DNA of 63,195 nt from Methanocalculaceae archaeon (GCA_031262705.1 JAISHD010000006.1:1-63195); one strand, 5' to 3'. Positions 17,833 through 26,674 are shown, numbered from the stretch's first letter. Translations and numbers: made by a program. The notes: generated by a model from the letters alone, not told the origin.

Positions 17833-18681
17833 TTAAATTGATCGGAGATCCGAAAACCATACAGCCTCGACAGCAAGTACAGATGTTTTTTCTGCATAGT
17901 CGGGATTCTTCCGGAAGTTGAGGTCTTCAAGTTCAAACGTCACCAGTCCCGCATATTTTGCTGCGGCAAGTTCTTTTTTGAGTCGCTCACCCGCGGAAGT
18001 TCCGGCGAGCGGAGTGTGCATCATCTTTTCGGTTCCAAGGCTCGCATGAATGTTGACCATTCGGTCTTTGCAGTCGCGGAGAAACGCGAACGGATCGTTT
18101 GGCAGTGCTGCCTGTGCATGCGCATAGTCCCAGGTAAAAGAAAGCCATGCGTACTCATCCAGAACTCCGCGTACCGAATCAGGCGTTACCAGCTGGGCGT
18201 TTATTGCGGGAGGCATGTTTTCGATTGCAACGGTAACATCTGTACCGAATGCACATCTGGAGACAGTGTCCAGATAGGTGGAGAGACGCGCACGATCCAG
18301 CGGACCGACCGGACGTTTTGCCGTCCGTTTCCCCGGATGGATAGTGACCACACCACCGCCGAGCTGATCCAGCATCTCAATGGTTTTACAGGTATACTCA
18401 GCCGAAAGTTTGGCGACACCGGGATTAAACGAACAGGGATTGAGATCAAAAATCGGCGCATGCATAGCGATGGGTGCAAGGCGCGGGTACTGGTTCATCA
18501 GATCGCGCAGCACCGAAGAGTCTGCGCCCTGCATCCAGAACTCTGGTGTTTCCATCCAGAACTCGATATGATCCAGTCCCGCGGAGTCCATCGCAGAGAA
18601 TATTTCTGCGGGTTGATACTCGTGGAAGAACATACTGGATGCGCCAAGCCGGATCATGGTGATCAGATAGGTTTCTTTCAT
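17833..18681 (-). CDS. TIM-barrel protein of the sugar phosphate isomerase/AP endonuclease 2 family
   Basis: 282 residues (274 if started at the second ATG, 18657, MIRLGASSMFF). Barrel features include the strand end EFWMET, the metal-ligand type segments TIHPGKR, VAIENMP, FTWDYAHAQ and VNIHASLG, and EDLNFR. This matches the xylose isomerase-like superfamily containing endonuclease IV and sugar epimerases. Archaeal members are mostly uncharacterised. It diverges from xseA with only about 40 bp between them, so promoters overlap. Confidence 0.75.
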   Translation of the reverse strand: MKETYLITMIRLGASSMFFHEYQPAEIFSAMDSAGLDHIEFWMETPEFWMQGADSSVLRDLMNQYPRLAPIAMHAPIFDLNPCSFNPGVAKLSAEYTCKTIEMLDQLGGGVVTIHPGKRTAKRPVGPLDRARLSTYLDTVSRCAFGTDVTVAIENMPPAINAQLVTPDSVRGVLDEYAWLSFTWDYAHAQAALPNDPFAFLRDCKDRMVNIHASLGTEKMMHTPLAGTSAGERLKKELAAAKYAGLVTFELEDLNFRKNPDYAEKTSVLAVEAVWFSDLRSI

Positions 18682-18723
18682 CCTAATACCAACCTATGGG
18701 TAATGGCAGGAAAGGGGCAGCAG

Positions 18724-20115
18724 ATGCAGTTGACATTTGGTGATGCAGAACCTGATGAGGGGACCCCACACATCATCGCGCCGATTCTGGAGAACTCGAC
18801 GCTTGCGGCAGGTGAGCCGCAGGCATCGAATGAACCTGCAGTTCTGAGTGTGTCTGATCTTGCGGAGCGGATACGCGATGCTATTGATACACCCCTTCTT
18901 ACCAATGTCTGTGTGCAGGGAGAGATCACCGGATACCGTCCGCACTCTTCAGGACATATGTACTTCTCACTGTCCGAACACGGCGACGACAAAGCGACGA
19001 TGCCCTGTGTTATGTGGAAGTACGCGGCAAAGACGGTGGCGTTTCCGGTGAAGGACGGAGTGCTGGTCCGGGCAACCGGTTATGTGGACTTTTATCCACC
19101 GTACGGGAAGATGCAGTTCGTGATTAAGAAGCTTGAGCCCGCTCTATTTGGAAAAACCGGGCTGTATCTTCAGAAGGAGGAGTGGAAAAAGCAGCTGACC
19201 GCAGAGGGCGTGATCCCGCGTGCGGAGTGCGACCGCCGTTCGCCGCCGGTGTTTCCTTCCTGCGTCGGAGTGGTGACGTCACGGACAGGTTCGGTTCTGC
19301 AGGACATCCGCAGTGTTATCACGCGCCGGTATCCGCTGCCGGTTCTGCTTGCGCACACGGCGGTGCAGGGCGATGGTGCGCACATCCAGATTGCTGCGGC
19401 GATCCGGTCTTTGCAGGGAAAAGCGGACGTGATCATTGTTGCCCGGGGCGGCGGAAGTTTTGAAGATCTGTTCGAGTTTAATCATCCGGACGTGGTGCGG
19501 GCAATTGCCGCGTCCGCCGTCCCAGTAATCAGCGCAGTGGGCCATGAGACGGATACGACGCTTGCTGATTATGCTGCCGACCGCCGCGTGCCGACCCCGT
19601 CGGCTGCGGCGGAGACGGTCGTGCCCGACCGATCGGTTCTTCTGCAGCAGCTTGAAGAGATGCGCAGAACTATCCGCGACAATGTTGCGGGACGGTTCAC
19701 GGCAGAGCGAAGTACGCTTGCGGAACTCGCCGAGCGGGTTGAGCCCTCAAGACTTTCGCGGAAGCTGGATCAGATGCACCAGCAGACGGCGGACTTTGCC
19801 GAGCGGATCACGTCTGCTTTCCTTCGAAGAGTTTCATCCGAACGCGAGCTGTGCAGAACACTCGGTGAGACGGTTGCCAAGTCGGTACGGACACGTATTG
19901 CAACCGCCCGGCTGGAGCTTCTTGCCCAGAAAGAGATCATCCTCGGCAGAGATCCGTATAAACCGCTTGAACTCGGTTATGCCCTTGTCTGGAAGGAAGG
20001 GACAGTGATCCGTTCGGCAAAAAATATCAGTACAGGCGACAGTCTGTCCCTCCGACTTTCGGACGGAGAGGCGGTCGCAGTCGTGGAGAACGTTACTTAT
20101 GACAGAGATACCTGA
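18724..20115 (+). CDS. xseA: Exonuclease VII large subunit
   Basis: About 463 residues with an N-terminal OB fold (LSVSDLAERIRDAIDTP; VQGEITGYRPHSSGHMYFSL), the catalytic domain (VGVVTSRTGSVLQDI; VIIVARGGGSFEDLFEFN; VISAVGHETDTTLADYAADR) and a coiled-coil C-terminus. Start placed at 18724 (MQLTFGDAE) after AAAGGGG; an in-frame ATG at 18703 would add 7 residues. The open frame extends far upstream but that part is antisense to the TIM-barrel gene. With xseB it forms the ssDNA exonuclease common in bacteria and scattered in archaea. Confidence 0.92.
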   Translation: MQLTFGDAEPDEGTPHIIAPILENSTLAAGEPQASNEPAVLSVSDLAERIRDAIDTPLLTNVCVQGEITGYRPHSSGHMYFSLSEHGDDKATMPCVMWKYAAKTVAFPVKDGVLVRATGYVDFYPPYGKMQFVIKKLEPALFGKTGLYLQKEEWKKQLTAEGVIPRAECDRRSPPVFPSCVGVVTSRTGSVLQDIRSVITRRYPLPVLLAHTAVQGDGAHIQIAAAIRSLQGKADVIIVARGGGSFEDLFEFNHPDVVRAIAASAVPVISAVGHETDTTLADYAADRRVPTPSAAAETVVPDRSVLLQQLEEMRRTIRDNVAGRFTAERSTLAELAERVEPSRLSRKLDQMHQQTADFAERITSAFLRRVSSERELCRTLGETVAKSVRTRIATARLELLAQKEIILGRDPYKPLELGYALVWKEGTVIRSAKNISTGDSLSLRLSDGEAVAVVENVTYDRDT

Positions 20116-20299
20116 AGATCAGACGTATGAATCGATGATCGCCGAGTTGAAGGCGATTGCAAAGCAGCTTGATGACCCTGAGACACCGATTGAGGAGGCG
20201 ATGCGCCTGCATCAGCGGGGACTTACACTGATCCGCATCTGCGAGGAGTTTTTGCAGAAGGCGGAGCTGACGATTACGGAAGTTCAGCCCGAAGAGTAA
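20099..20299 (+). CDS. xseB: Exonuclease VII small subunit
   Basis: 66 residues. Typical motifs are YESMIAELKAIAKQLDDPE and PIEEAMRLHQRGLTLIRICEE, the helical hairpin that binds the XseA coiled coil. Overlaps xseA by 17 nt and its 3' end overlaps the convergent DUF371 gene by 26 nt. Confidence 0.93.
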   Translation: MTEIPEDQTYESMIAELKAIAKQLDDPETPIEEAMRLHQRGLTLIRICEEFLQKAELTITEVQPEE

Positions 20300-20699
20300 C
20301 GCTCATCTCTTCTTCGTTCTGCAGCTTTTCGATCAGCTCGCGCGGGAGCTGACATGCGGTGTGGTCGCTGTAAACAGCAATGGTGCGGGGGCAGAGGAAG
20401 GTACTGCGCCGCCAGACGAGATCGGTTTCGTGCGTGAGCGTGATACCGGAGCATCCCTCGGACCGGACGGTTGCGGTGATGCCGCCGCAGGAAAGAGTGG
20501 TCGTGAGGACGGTTCCGTCACGGGAAAGGGCGTCACGAAATGCAGGGGAAAGATCAGCGGCACCGCGGTCTGCGCCGACCGCGATGATGCAGTCCTCGTT
20601 GGGAGAGAGATCGGTTTCTTTGGTGATCTCAAAGGTACTTTTGTGCAGTGCCCGGACATTTTTGTGGCCGCGACAGTGGATGGTTTCGGTGATCTCCAT
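20274..20699 (-). CDS. DUF371 family protein
   Basis: About 141 residues from the preferred ATG (MEITETIHCRGHKNVRALH), as DUF371 proteins usually begin; an upstream ATG at 20732 would add 11. The family is archaeal, of unknown function, with a conserved N-terminal GHxNV...H motif and ITKETDLSPNEDCIIAVGAD. It converges on xseB, with overlapping ends. Confidence 0.8.
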   Translation of the reverse strand: MEITETIHCRGHKNVRALHKSTFEITKETDLSPNEDCIIAVGADRGAADLSPAFRDALSRDGTVLTTTLSCGGITATVRSEGCSGITLTHETDLVWRRSTFLCPRTIAVYSDHTACQLPRELIEKLQNEEEMSVTLRAELP

Positions 20700-20786
20700 T
20701 GCTTTTGCTATGATCTGGTTGTGCGGGGACAAATAGATTGTCCCAGCGTTTCGGTCAGCAGTAGCTTAACTATCTCAAAAGGCAAC

Positions 20787-21380
20787 ATGATTAGCATAAT
20801 GGATACCGATATGATAATTCTTGACTGTCCTGTCTGTGGTGAGGAGACGGATTTTGAAATCCTCAAAGAGCCGCCGGAGGCAGTCGTGCGCTGTACTGAA
20901 TGCGGCCACACCATGCGGGTCACGCTGAAAGAACCGAAAATCTTCACCATCAAAACCATAGTCAGCTACGGCACCGAGTCCCATACCGGAACCATCGAGC
21001 TTATGGAAGGAGATATCTGCTCTGTCGGGGACTTCCTGGTAGCAGAGGTCGGCGACGAATCCTACAGTGTTGAGGTCATGTCCATTGAGCGTGACAATGC
21101 CCGCAGAACCAAACTTCCGGTTGAGAAGATTGAGGTTCTCTGGACGCGTCTTGTGGACAAAGTCATCATCCGCGCTTCCTTAAACAAAGGCGCGATTACC
21201 ATCCCGCTCTACGAACAGGTGCCGGGAGACAAAGTCTACACCGTCGATCACATCACTTCTGTCGGCGGAAAACAGTTCCGGATTACCCGCATCAAACTTC
21301 GGAAAGGAAACATCATCCAGCGAAAAGATAAGACCGCACAGGCACATGAGATCAAACGCATCTACGGTGAGCGATCATAA
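20787..21380 (+). CDS. Archaeal zinc-finger protein of the HVO_0476 type
   Basis: 197 residues or slightly fewer, since in-frame ATGs lie at 20787, 20799 and 20811. N-terminal zinc ribbon LDCPVCGEETDF...VVRCTECGHTM (two CxxC pairs), then a beta-rich domain with VGDFLVAEVGDESYSVEVMS and VHITSVGGKQ-like strands. The family is euryarchaeal and of unknown function, possibly RNA- or DNA-binding. The open frame continues upstream to 20361, but that part is antisense to the DUF371 gene. Confidence 0.78.
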   Translation: MISIMDTDMIILDCPVCGEETDFEILKEPPEAVVRCTECGHTMRVTLKEPKIFTIKTIVSYGTESHTGTIELMEGDICSVGDFLVAEVGDESYSVEVMSIERDNARRTKLPVEKIEVLWTRLVDKVIIRASLNKGAITIPLYEQVPGDKVYTVDHITSVGGKQFRITRIKLRKGNIIQRKDKTAQAHEIKRIYGERS

Positions 21381-21455
21381 CATCACCAAAAATTTTTTCG
21401 AAAATATTTTTTCGCGGAAAAAAATTTCCGGAATTTTTTTTTGAAAAATAAAAAA
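21381..21455. terminator. A/T-rich convergent terminator region
   Basis: Runs of A and T (AAAAATTTTTTCG, TATTTTTTCG, AATTTTTTTTTG) separate two convergent genes. On either strand they give U-rich 3' ends of the kind recognised by archaeal RNA polymerase and FttA. Confidence 0.6.
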
Positions 21456-21902
21456 TCAGATCCGCATCTCTGCCGCACGCACCAGAACAAGACCTGATGC
21501 AAGAATTTTTTCGACTGCCGCTTCCAGAGAAATATTGGTATTGGAAACGTACACCACCAGCGTCGGTGTGGTTGTGCTCCGCGAAGCGTAGGCGTACTCA
21601 ATGTTCAGGCCTGCTGCACCGAACTTTGATGCAACATCATAGAGACCGCCCGGGACATCCGACATCTTCACTGCAACGACATCCGTAAACTTCAGCAGAT
21701 AATTCTTTTTCTCAAACGCCGCAAACACTGCATCAGGTTTGTCCACGACCGCCCGCACCACACCAAAGTTGTTCGCCTCCGCAATGCAGAATGCCGAGAT
21801 GTTTACCTCATTGTCCAAAAAGATCTTTGCGATCTCTGCCAGTGTTCCGGGTGTGTTGGGGGCAAAGATCGAGAGCTGTTTGATACGATATTCACTGGTC
21901 AT
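21456..21902 (-). CDS. Tandem ACT-domain protein, copy 2
   Basis: 148 residues: two ACT modules (YRIKQLSIFAPNTPGTLAEI at the start; FTDVVAVKMSDVPGGLYDVA at the middle), the second ending in ILASGLVLVRAAEMRI. ACT domains bind amino acids and signal to enzymes or transcription. It is a paralogue of the 22184-22621 gene and comes last in the ligase/ACT cluster, separated by a 281-bp spacer, so it may have its own promoter. No catalytic domain. Confidence 0.85.
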   Translation of the reverse strand: MTSEYRIKQLSIFAPNTPGTLAEIAKIFLDNEVNISAFCIAEANNFGVVRAVVDKPDAVFAAFEKKNYLLKFTDVVAVKMSDVPGGLYDVASKFGAAGLNIEYAYASRSTTTPTLVVYVSNTNISLEAAVEKILASGLVLVRAAEMRI

Positions 21903-22183
21903 GACGAAATCCTCTTACTGTCTATCTCCCACGGGAAAGTGTATTAAGTTTTTGATGATGAACACTGTGATGCCGGGAAAAGACTTCTGCCTCTATTTTT
22001 CAAAAAAACCAACTAAAATTTTCGTGAACCTCCGTGTACTCTGTGAATCCCGAGAAACAGAGAGCAAGACGGAAGGGCTTGCGATTCGGGTTACGCCAAA
22101 CAAAATCACATCCGCCTGTAGTATCCGGAAAAGATCACCATGAACTGTCTTCGGACAGCAAAGTACTTACAAAAAAAAAGAAA
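21903..22183. other. Spacer between the two ACT genes
   Basis: 281 bp, A/T-rich, no convincing ORF or RNA. It likely carries the 3' end of the upstream operon and a promoter for the second ACT gene. Confidence 0.4.
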
Positions 22184-22621
22184 TTAAAAATTATAATCCG
22201 TCGCCGGAACAAGTTCAAGACCCGCGGCAAGAATCTTCTCCACCGCATCCTCGGGACTTGACACCTTCACAATCAGCGTGCCGAACGTTCCCGTGCGGAA
22301 CGCATACGCGTACTCAATGTTGATACCGATACTGCCCAGAAGATTTGCCACATGGTACAGACCACCCGGAACATCATTCATCTTGATGCCCAGAACATCG
22401 GTGTACTGCAGTGCATAATTCTGTTTCGAAAACGCATCGAATGCAAGCTCCGGCTTATCCACAATCGCCCGCACCACACCGAAACTGTTTGCCTCGGCAA
22501 TACTGAACGCATGGATATTGACTTTGCTCTCCTCGAACACTTTTGCAACTGCTGCAAGTCGTCCGGATTTATTTTCCGAAAATATCGAAAGTTGTTTGAT
22601 GAAATACTTGTTTCGCGTCAT
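22184..22621 (-). CDS. Tandem ACT-domain protein, copy 1
   Basis: 145 residues. First ACT unit FIKQLSIFSENKSGRLAAVA, second TDVLGIKMNDVPGGLYHVAN. The ATG directly abuts the stop of the downstream-facing ligase gene (23923-22622), so it is translated in the same operon. It is close in length and motif order to copy 2. It likely senses an aromatic or branched amino acid linked to aryl-CoA metabolism; the ligand is unknown. Confidence 0.85.
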   Translation of the reverse strand: MTRNKYFIKQLSIFSENKSGRLAAVAKVFEESKVNIHAFSIAEANSFGVVRAIVDKPELAFDAFSKQNYALQYTDVLGIKMNDVPGGLYHVANLLGSIGINIEYAYAFRTGTFGTLIVKVSSPEDAVEKILAAGLELVPATDYNF

Positions 22622-23923
22622 TTAAAACACCCGGTGATCCATAACACGTTTTGCTTTCCCCTCAAAACGCGGGAGGGAGTTCGGCGGGCACAGCTCAACC
22701 TTCGCAGACACATTCAGCGCATCGCGCAGTGTCCGCTCCACCCGGGACTGCAGACCGATCAGACCATTGATGCTGTCCGTCATCGCATCCGGCTTTAACT
22801 CTACCTTCACCAGCATATCATCCAGCGGGCCAGTGCGGGTAATCTCCAGCATAAAGTGGCTCGTCAGTTCCGGCACGCGGAGAAGCGCGTGCTCCACCGC
22901 CGACGGGAACACATTGATACCGCGGATAACCAGCATGTCATCAACCCTTCCCTGCAGACGATCAATACGCGGAGACGTTCTGCCGCAGGGACAGTCTCCC
23001 TCAAGAATTGAGGTAATGTCACCGATACGGTAACGAATCATCGGAATAGCCTCTTTCTTCAGAATCGTCATCGTCAGCTCACCCTTCTCTCCCGGAGGAA
23101 GCACCTCACCGGTTTCGGGATCCAGAATCTCTGTATAGGCAATATCGCCGCAGATGTGCATACCGTTCAGCTCACCGCAGTCGGTAAACATCGGCCCCGA
23201 AATCTCAGACGTTCCGAAGATGTTGTGGGCGACAACCCCGGACTGCTCATGGATGTACTGCCGCATAGACTCGGACCACGGCTCGGCACCAAGAATTGCA
23301 GTCCTGAGCTTCGTATCCTTCGCAATATCAACATCCATCTTCTTCGCCACATCAATTAAGTGGATGAAGTAGGAAGGAGTACAGGCAACCGCCGTTGTCT
23401 CCAGATCCAAAATCAGCTCAATCTGCCGCTCGGAGTTTCCGGTGGATGCCGGAATCACCGTTGTGCCCATCTTTTCACCACCGTAGTGCAGACCAAGCCC
23501 CCCAGTAAACAGACCGTATCCATAGGCAACCTGCAGCACATCGCCGCGGCCGAGACCGCAGGACACAAGGGATCGTGCCACCGCCTCTGCCCATAGTTCC
23601 ACATCATTTTTCGTGTAGGCAACCACCGTTGGTTTGCCGGTCGTCCCCGAGGAGACATGATAACGGACGAGATCCTCCTTTGGACAGCAGACAAGTTTGT
23701 CCGGATAATTGTTGCGAAGATCCGTCTTCTTCATCGTCGGAAGCTTTGCAATATCTGCAATGGATTTAATGTCGGATGGAAGAACACCTGCCGCCTTCAT
23801 CTTGTCGTGATAGAAGACAGAGTTTGCATAGAGACGTTCGACAAGGACTTTCATCTCCTGGTACTGCAGTTTTTCCAACTCTGCTCTGGGAAGCGTTTCA
23901 ATTTTTTCGTTATAGTATGCCAT
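22622..23923 (-). CDS. paaK: Phenylacetate-CoA ligase-type enzyme, copy B
   Basis: 433 residues, ANL adenylate-forming family. AMP-binding P loop SSGTTGKPTVVAYT near 92-105, ATP motif VAHNIFGTSEISGP, YRIGDITSI, and C-terminal KGKAKRV-like RFEGKAKRVMDHRVF with the catalytic lysine. Such enzymes activate arylacetates. In methanogens, aryl-CoA made this way feeds reductive carboxylation by indolepyruvate oxidoreductase to make aromatic amino acids from scavenged arylacetates. Substrate not determinable here. It is 2 nt after copy A. Confidence 0.87.
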   Translation of the reverse strand: MAYYNEKIETLPRAELEKLQYQEMKVLVERLYANSVFYHDKMKAAGVLPSDIKSIADIAKLPTMKKTDLRNNYPDKLVCCPKEDLVRYHVSSGTTGKPTVVAYTKNDVELWAEAVARSLVSCGLGRGDVLQVAYGYGLFTGGLGLHYGGEKMGTTVIPASTGNSERQIELILDLETTAVACTPSYFIHLIDVAKKMDVDIAKDTKLRTAILGAEPWSESMRQYIHEQSGVVAHNIFGTSEISGPMFTDCGELNGMHICGDIAYTEILDPETGEVLPPGEKGELTMTILKKEAIPMIRYRIGDITSILEGDCPCGRTSPRIDRLQGRVDDMLVIRGINVFPSAVEHALLRVPELTSHFMLEITRTGPLDDMLVKVELKPDAMTDSINGLIGLQSRVERTLRDALNVSAKVELCPPNSLPRFEGKAKRVMDHRVF

Positions 23924-23925
23924 AG

Positions 23926-25212
23926 TTAGATTGTCCTCCGGTCCACAACCCGCTTTGCCTTGCCCTCGAACCGGGGAAGGGATCCTGGTTCGACGAGCTG
24001 GACATTGGCGCGAAGAGTAAGGGTTTCATGCAACGCTTTACCGATTTTGTTCTGGAGTCTGGCGAGATCGCTCAGCTCGCCGCTGAAGAGATGTTTGTTG
24101 ATCTCAACATCAATTGTCATCTCATCCAGATGATTCACGCGGTCAATGTACACCATAAACTGGTCGCCAACCTCAGGAATATTCTTGAGCACATGCTCAA
24201 TCTGGGACGGGAACACGTTAATGCCGCGCACGGTCAGCATATCATCGCTTCTGCCGAACAGCCGTGCAATCTTCTGACCACGACCACAGGGACAGTCATC
24301 CTCCATCAGCATCGTAATGTCACCCGTACGGTACCGGAGAAGCGGCATTGCTTCTTTGACGAGCGGCGTTACCACCATCTCACCCTTCTCGCCTGCCGGC
24401 AGAACCTCACCGGTCTTCGGGTCAATGATCTCCACAATGTAGCAGTCGTGCCAGATGTGCAGACCATCCTGCTCGGGACACTCAAACGCAACTCCCGGAC
24501 CGAACAGCTCGCTCATGCCGTAGCTGTCGTAGGCTTTGATGTTGAGACGGTTTTCGAGATCGCGGCGCATGTTCTCTGACCATGCCTCAGCACCGAATAC
24601 CCCGATTCGGAGTGAATCAAGGTTTGCGTGCATGTCCTCGGCAACCTCGGTGAGATGCATTGCGTAACTTGGTGTGCAGTGAATCGCGTTTACCCCGAAA
24701 TCCTGAATCATCTCAATCTGCCGCTTGGTATTGCCGACACCCGCCGGAACAACGGCACAGCCGATCCTTTCCGCACCGTAATGGAAGCCGAGACCCCCGG
24801 TAAACAGCGAATAGTTGGAGGCGTTCTGGAACATATCGCCTTCGCGGAGTCCGACCATCGTCAGGTTACGGGCAATTAATTCCGACCAGCTGTTCAGATC
24901 ATTTTTGGTATAGGCGACGACCGTCGGTTTGCCGGTTGTGCCTGACGTTGTGTGAATCCGGTTGATCCGGCTCATCGGAACCGCGAGGAACCCAAATGGA
25001 TATCCGCCGCGAAGATCGGCTTTCTTGGTAAAAGGGATCTTTGACAGGTCGTCGAGTGTTTTGATGTCTTCCGGGCGAATGCCTGCCTCGGCAAACATCT
25101 TCTGATAGAAACCGATATTCTGCGTTCGTGCAACAGTTTCCTTCAGCCGCTTCAGCTGAAGTTCCTGCAGCTCTTTTCCACGCAGGGTCTCCATTTTTTC
25201 ATTCCAAAACAT
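23926..25212 (-). CDS. paaK: Phenylacetate-CoA ligase-type enzyme, copy A
   Basis: 428 residues, same architecture as copy B: N-terminal FWNEKMETLRGKELQELQ, P loop TSGTTGKPTVVAYT, AYDSYGMSELFGPG, YRTGDITML, and RFEGKAKRVVDRR at the end. First gene of the operon paaK-paaK-ACT. The two ligases diverge through their whole length, so they probably differ in substrate preference and are not a recent duplicate. A structured leader lies upstream. Confidence 0.87.
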   Translation of the reverse strand: MFWNEKMETLRGKELQELQLKRLKETVARTQNIGFYQKMFAEAGIRPEDIKTLDDLSKIPFTKKADLRGGYPFGFLAVPMSRINRIHTTSGTTGKPTVVAYTKNDLNSWSELIARNLTMVGLREGDMFQNASNYSLFTGGLGFHYGAERIGCAVVPAGVGNTKRQIEMIQDFGVNAIHCTPSYAMHLTEVAEDMHANLDSLRIGVFGAEAWSENMRRDLENRLNIKAYDSYGMSELFGPGVAFECPEQDGLHIWHDCYIVEIIDPKTGEVLPAGEKGEMVVTPLVKEAMPLLRYRTGDITMLMEDDCPCGRGQKIARLFGRSDDMLTVRGINVFPSQIEHVLKNIPEVGDQFMVYIDRVNHLDEMTIDVEINKHLFSGELSDLARLQNKIGKALHETLTLRANVQLVEPGSLPRFEGKAKRVVDRRTI

Positions 25213-25243
25213 AAGGCAGTCCTTACAAATCCTGTGCAGTCAG

Positions 25244-25283
25244 GCCCTGTGAGACTCCGTGACACAGCATGTCATGCCAGGGC
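25244..25283 (-). promoter_or_regulatory. Stem-loop in the leader of the ligase/ACT operon
   Basis: GCCCTG at 25244-25249 pairs with CAGGGC at 25278-25283, enclosing a second stem TGACA/TGTCA (25260-25264 with 25270-25274). It sits about 30-70 nt before the first ATG, inside the probable 5' leader. It could act in attenuation or mRNA stability; ligand or mechanism unknown. Confidence 0.4.
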
Positions 25284-25355
25284 TTAGCATCCTATCATGT
25301 ATGTTTTCCGTAAACATAAGGATTATCATAAGCCGGCAGGGCACTTTGATCGATT

Positions 25356-25586
25356 GTGACGAATTCTGAAAGTAAGGTTATTAGGATATACGGGCAATAT
25401 GGTTGTATGGATAAAACAGGTCTTGCAACCCTGCTGGTTGGTATCGTTCTTTTAATCGTCGGTGCTGTTCTGATGTGGTACTGGCTGCCCCAGTTTATTC
25501 AGGTGCTGCTCGGCGGCATCGGAATTATTCTTGCGGTTGCCGGTCTTTGCAGTATTGTTCTCGGCTATCTGATGATCAAAGAATAA
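25356..25586 (+). CDS. Small two-helix membrane protein
   Basis: 76 residues, or 59 if translation starts at the ATG at 25407 (MDKTGLATLL). Two hydrophobic segments, LLVGIVLLIVGAVLMWYWLP and VLLGGIGIILAVAGLCSIVL, separated by a short polar turn. No family recognised. Twelve bp separate it from the ogg gene, so they may be cotranscribed. Confidence 0.6.
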   Translation: MTNSESKVIRIYGQYGCMDKTGLATLLVGIVLLIVGAVLMWYWLPQFIQVLLGGIGIILAVAGLCSIVLGYLMIKE

Positions 25587-25598
25587 TCCCCTTTTTTT

Positions 25599-26405
25599 AT
25601 GCAGACGTTTCCGATTGATGATCTCTGGTTTAACCTTGGGTTAAGCGTTTCCTGTGGGCAGGCATTCCGATGGAGAAAATACGGAAACGTCTGGTATGCT
25701 CCTTCACCCTATGGAGAACCTGTGGTTTGGAAGGTACGGCAGACCGCTGGTGCTATCAAGTACGAAGGAATGAGTGAGACAGATCTCATCCGCTACTTTT
25801 CTCTGGATCATGATCTTGCAGACATTCTTTTCCGCATCGACCGTGACCCGCTGATTCATGATGCGATCATTCGGTGCCGGGGGCTGCGGATTATGCGTCA
25901 GGATCCGTGGGAGTGTCTCGTCTCCTACATCTGTTCCAGCTGTGCCAACATTCCGGGTATTCAGATGCGGATAGAAAATATCGCGGAAAAGTACGGCACA
26001 AAAATTCCCTGCGACAATAAAATATTTTATTCGTTCCCTCTGCCCGAGACTATCGCCGCAGCTCCGGTCTGTGACATTCGATCCTGCAAGGTCGGATACC
26101 GCGACGCCTACATATGCGGTGCGGCAGCGATGGCGGCGAAGAATCCCGGGTGGCAGGATGCGGTGCGCAGCCTTCCCTATCCGGAGGCACAGAAAAAACT
26201 CTGCGAGCTAAACGGTGTCGGGCCGAAGGTCGCGGACTGCGTGCTGCTGTTTGCATTTGAAAAATTTGAGGCGGTACCGATCGATGTATGGATAGAACGA
26301 ATTCTGCGTACCAAATATGTCGGCGGGGAAAAGAAACTCGCCTATGCAAAAGCAGGGGCATATGCCCGTGAACACTTCGGAAAGTTTGCCGGATATGCCC
26401 AGTAG
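25599..26405 (+). CDS. ogg: 8-oxoguanine DNA glycosylase, C-terminus lost to a stop codon
   Basis: 268 residues. N-terminal OGG_N fold (FNLGLSVSCGQAFRWRKYGN), helix-hairpin-helix LCELNGVGPKVADCVLLFAF with the catalytic Lys, and the catalytic Asp in VPIDVWIERIL. Removes 8-oxoG and cleaves the strand. The frame ends GYAQ-TAG, but YLFASREIISRKGE continues for 14 codons to TAA at 26450, just where homologues read on (human OGG1 GWAQAVLFSADL). The lost Phe matches the residue that stacks on 8-oxoG, so activity may be impaired. No clear ribosome site precedes the ATG. Confidence 0.85.
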   Translation: MQTFPIDDLWFNLGLSVSCGQAFRWRKYGNVWYAPSPYGEPVVWKVRQTAGAIKYEGMSETDLIRYFSLDHDLADILFRIDRDPLIHDAIIRCRGLRIMRQDPWECLVSYICSSCANIPGIQMRIENIAEKYGTKIPCDNKIFYSFPLPETIAAAPVCDIRSCKVGYRDAYICGAAAMAAKNPGWQDAVRSLPYPEAQKKLCELNGVGPKVADCVLLFAFEKFEAVPIDVWIERILRTKYVGGEKKLAYAKAGAYAREHFGKFAGYAQ

Positions 26406-26450
26406 TATCTGTTTGCGTCCCGCGAGATCATCAGCAGAAAAGGGGAGTAA

Positions 26451-26674
26451 CTGTTATCGGGGATAGATATAGAATATGAATACCGGTTCCGCATGAATCT
26501 TTTGTTTTCAAATACTCAGCCGGTACGTGAGGAGAAAACCGGGACACAGCTTTGATCCTGAATATAGCCTGTCTGATTATTTGAAAAATGTAATTTTTCC
26601 CGCAATCCCAAGCGGTATGCATTTTCACTCCACGCGGTGCGGAAGTTATATGCAGTCGGCACCAACAAAACGCT
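26451..26674. other. Intergenic region before the TfoX-like gene
   Basis: 224 bp. A TATA-like AAGTTATATGC near 26641-26651 lies about 30 bp before the next ATG, suggesting a leaderless transcript. No gene seen. Confidence 0.4.

Noticed and set aside
18016-18723. Long upstream extension of the xseA reading frame
   Set aside because: It is antisense to the TIM-barrel gene and lacks exonuclease VII homology; the real start follows an AGGGG site.
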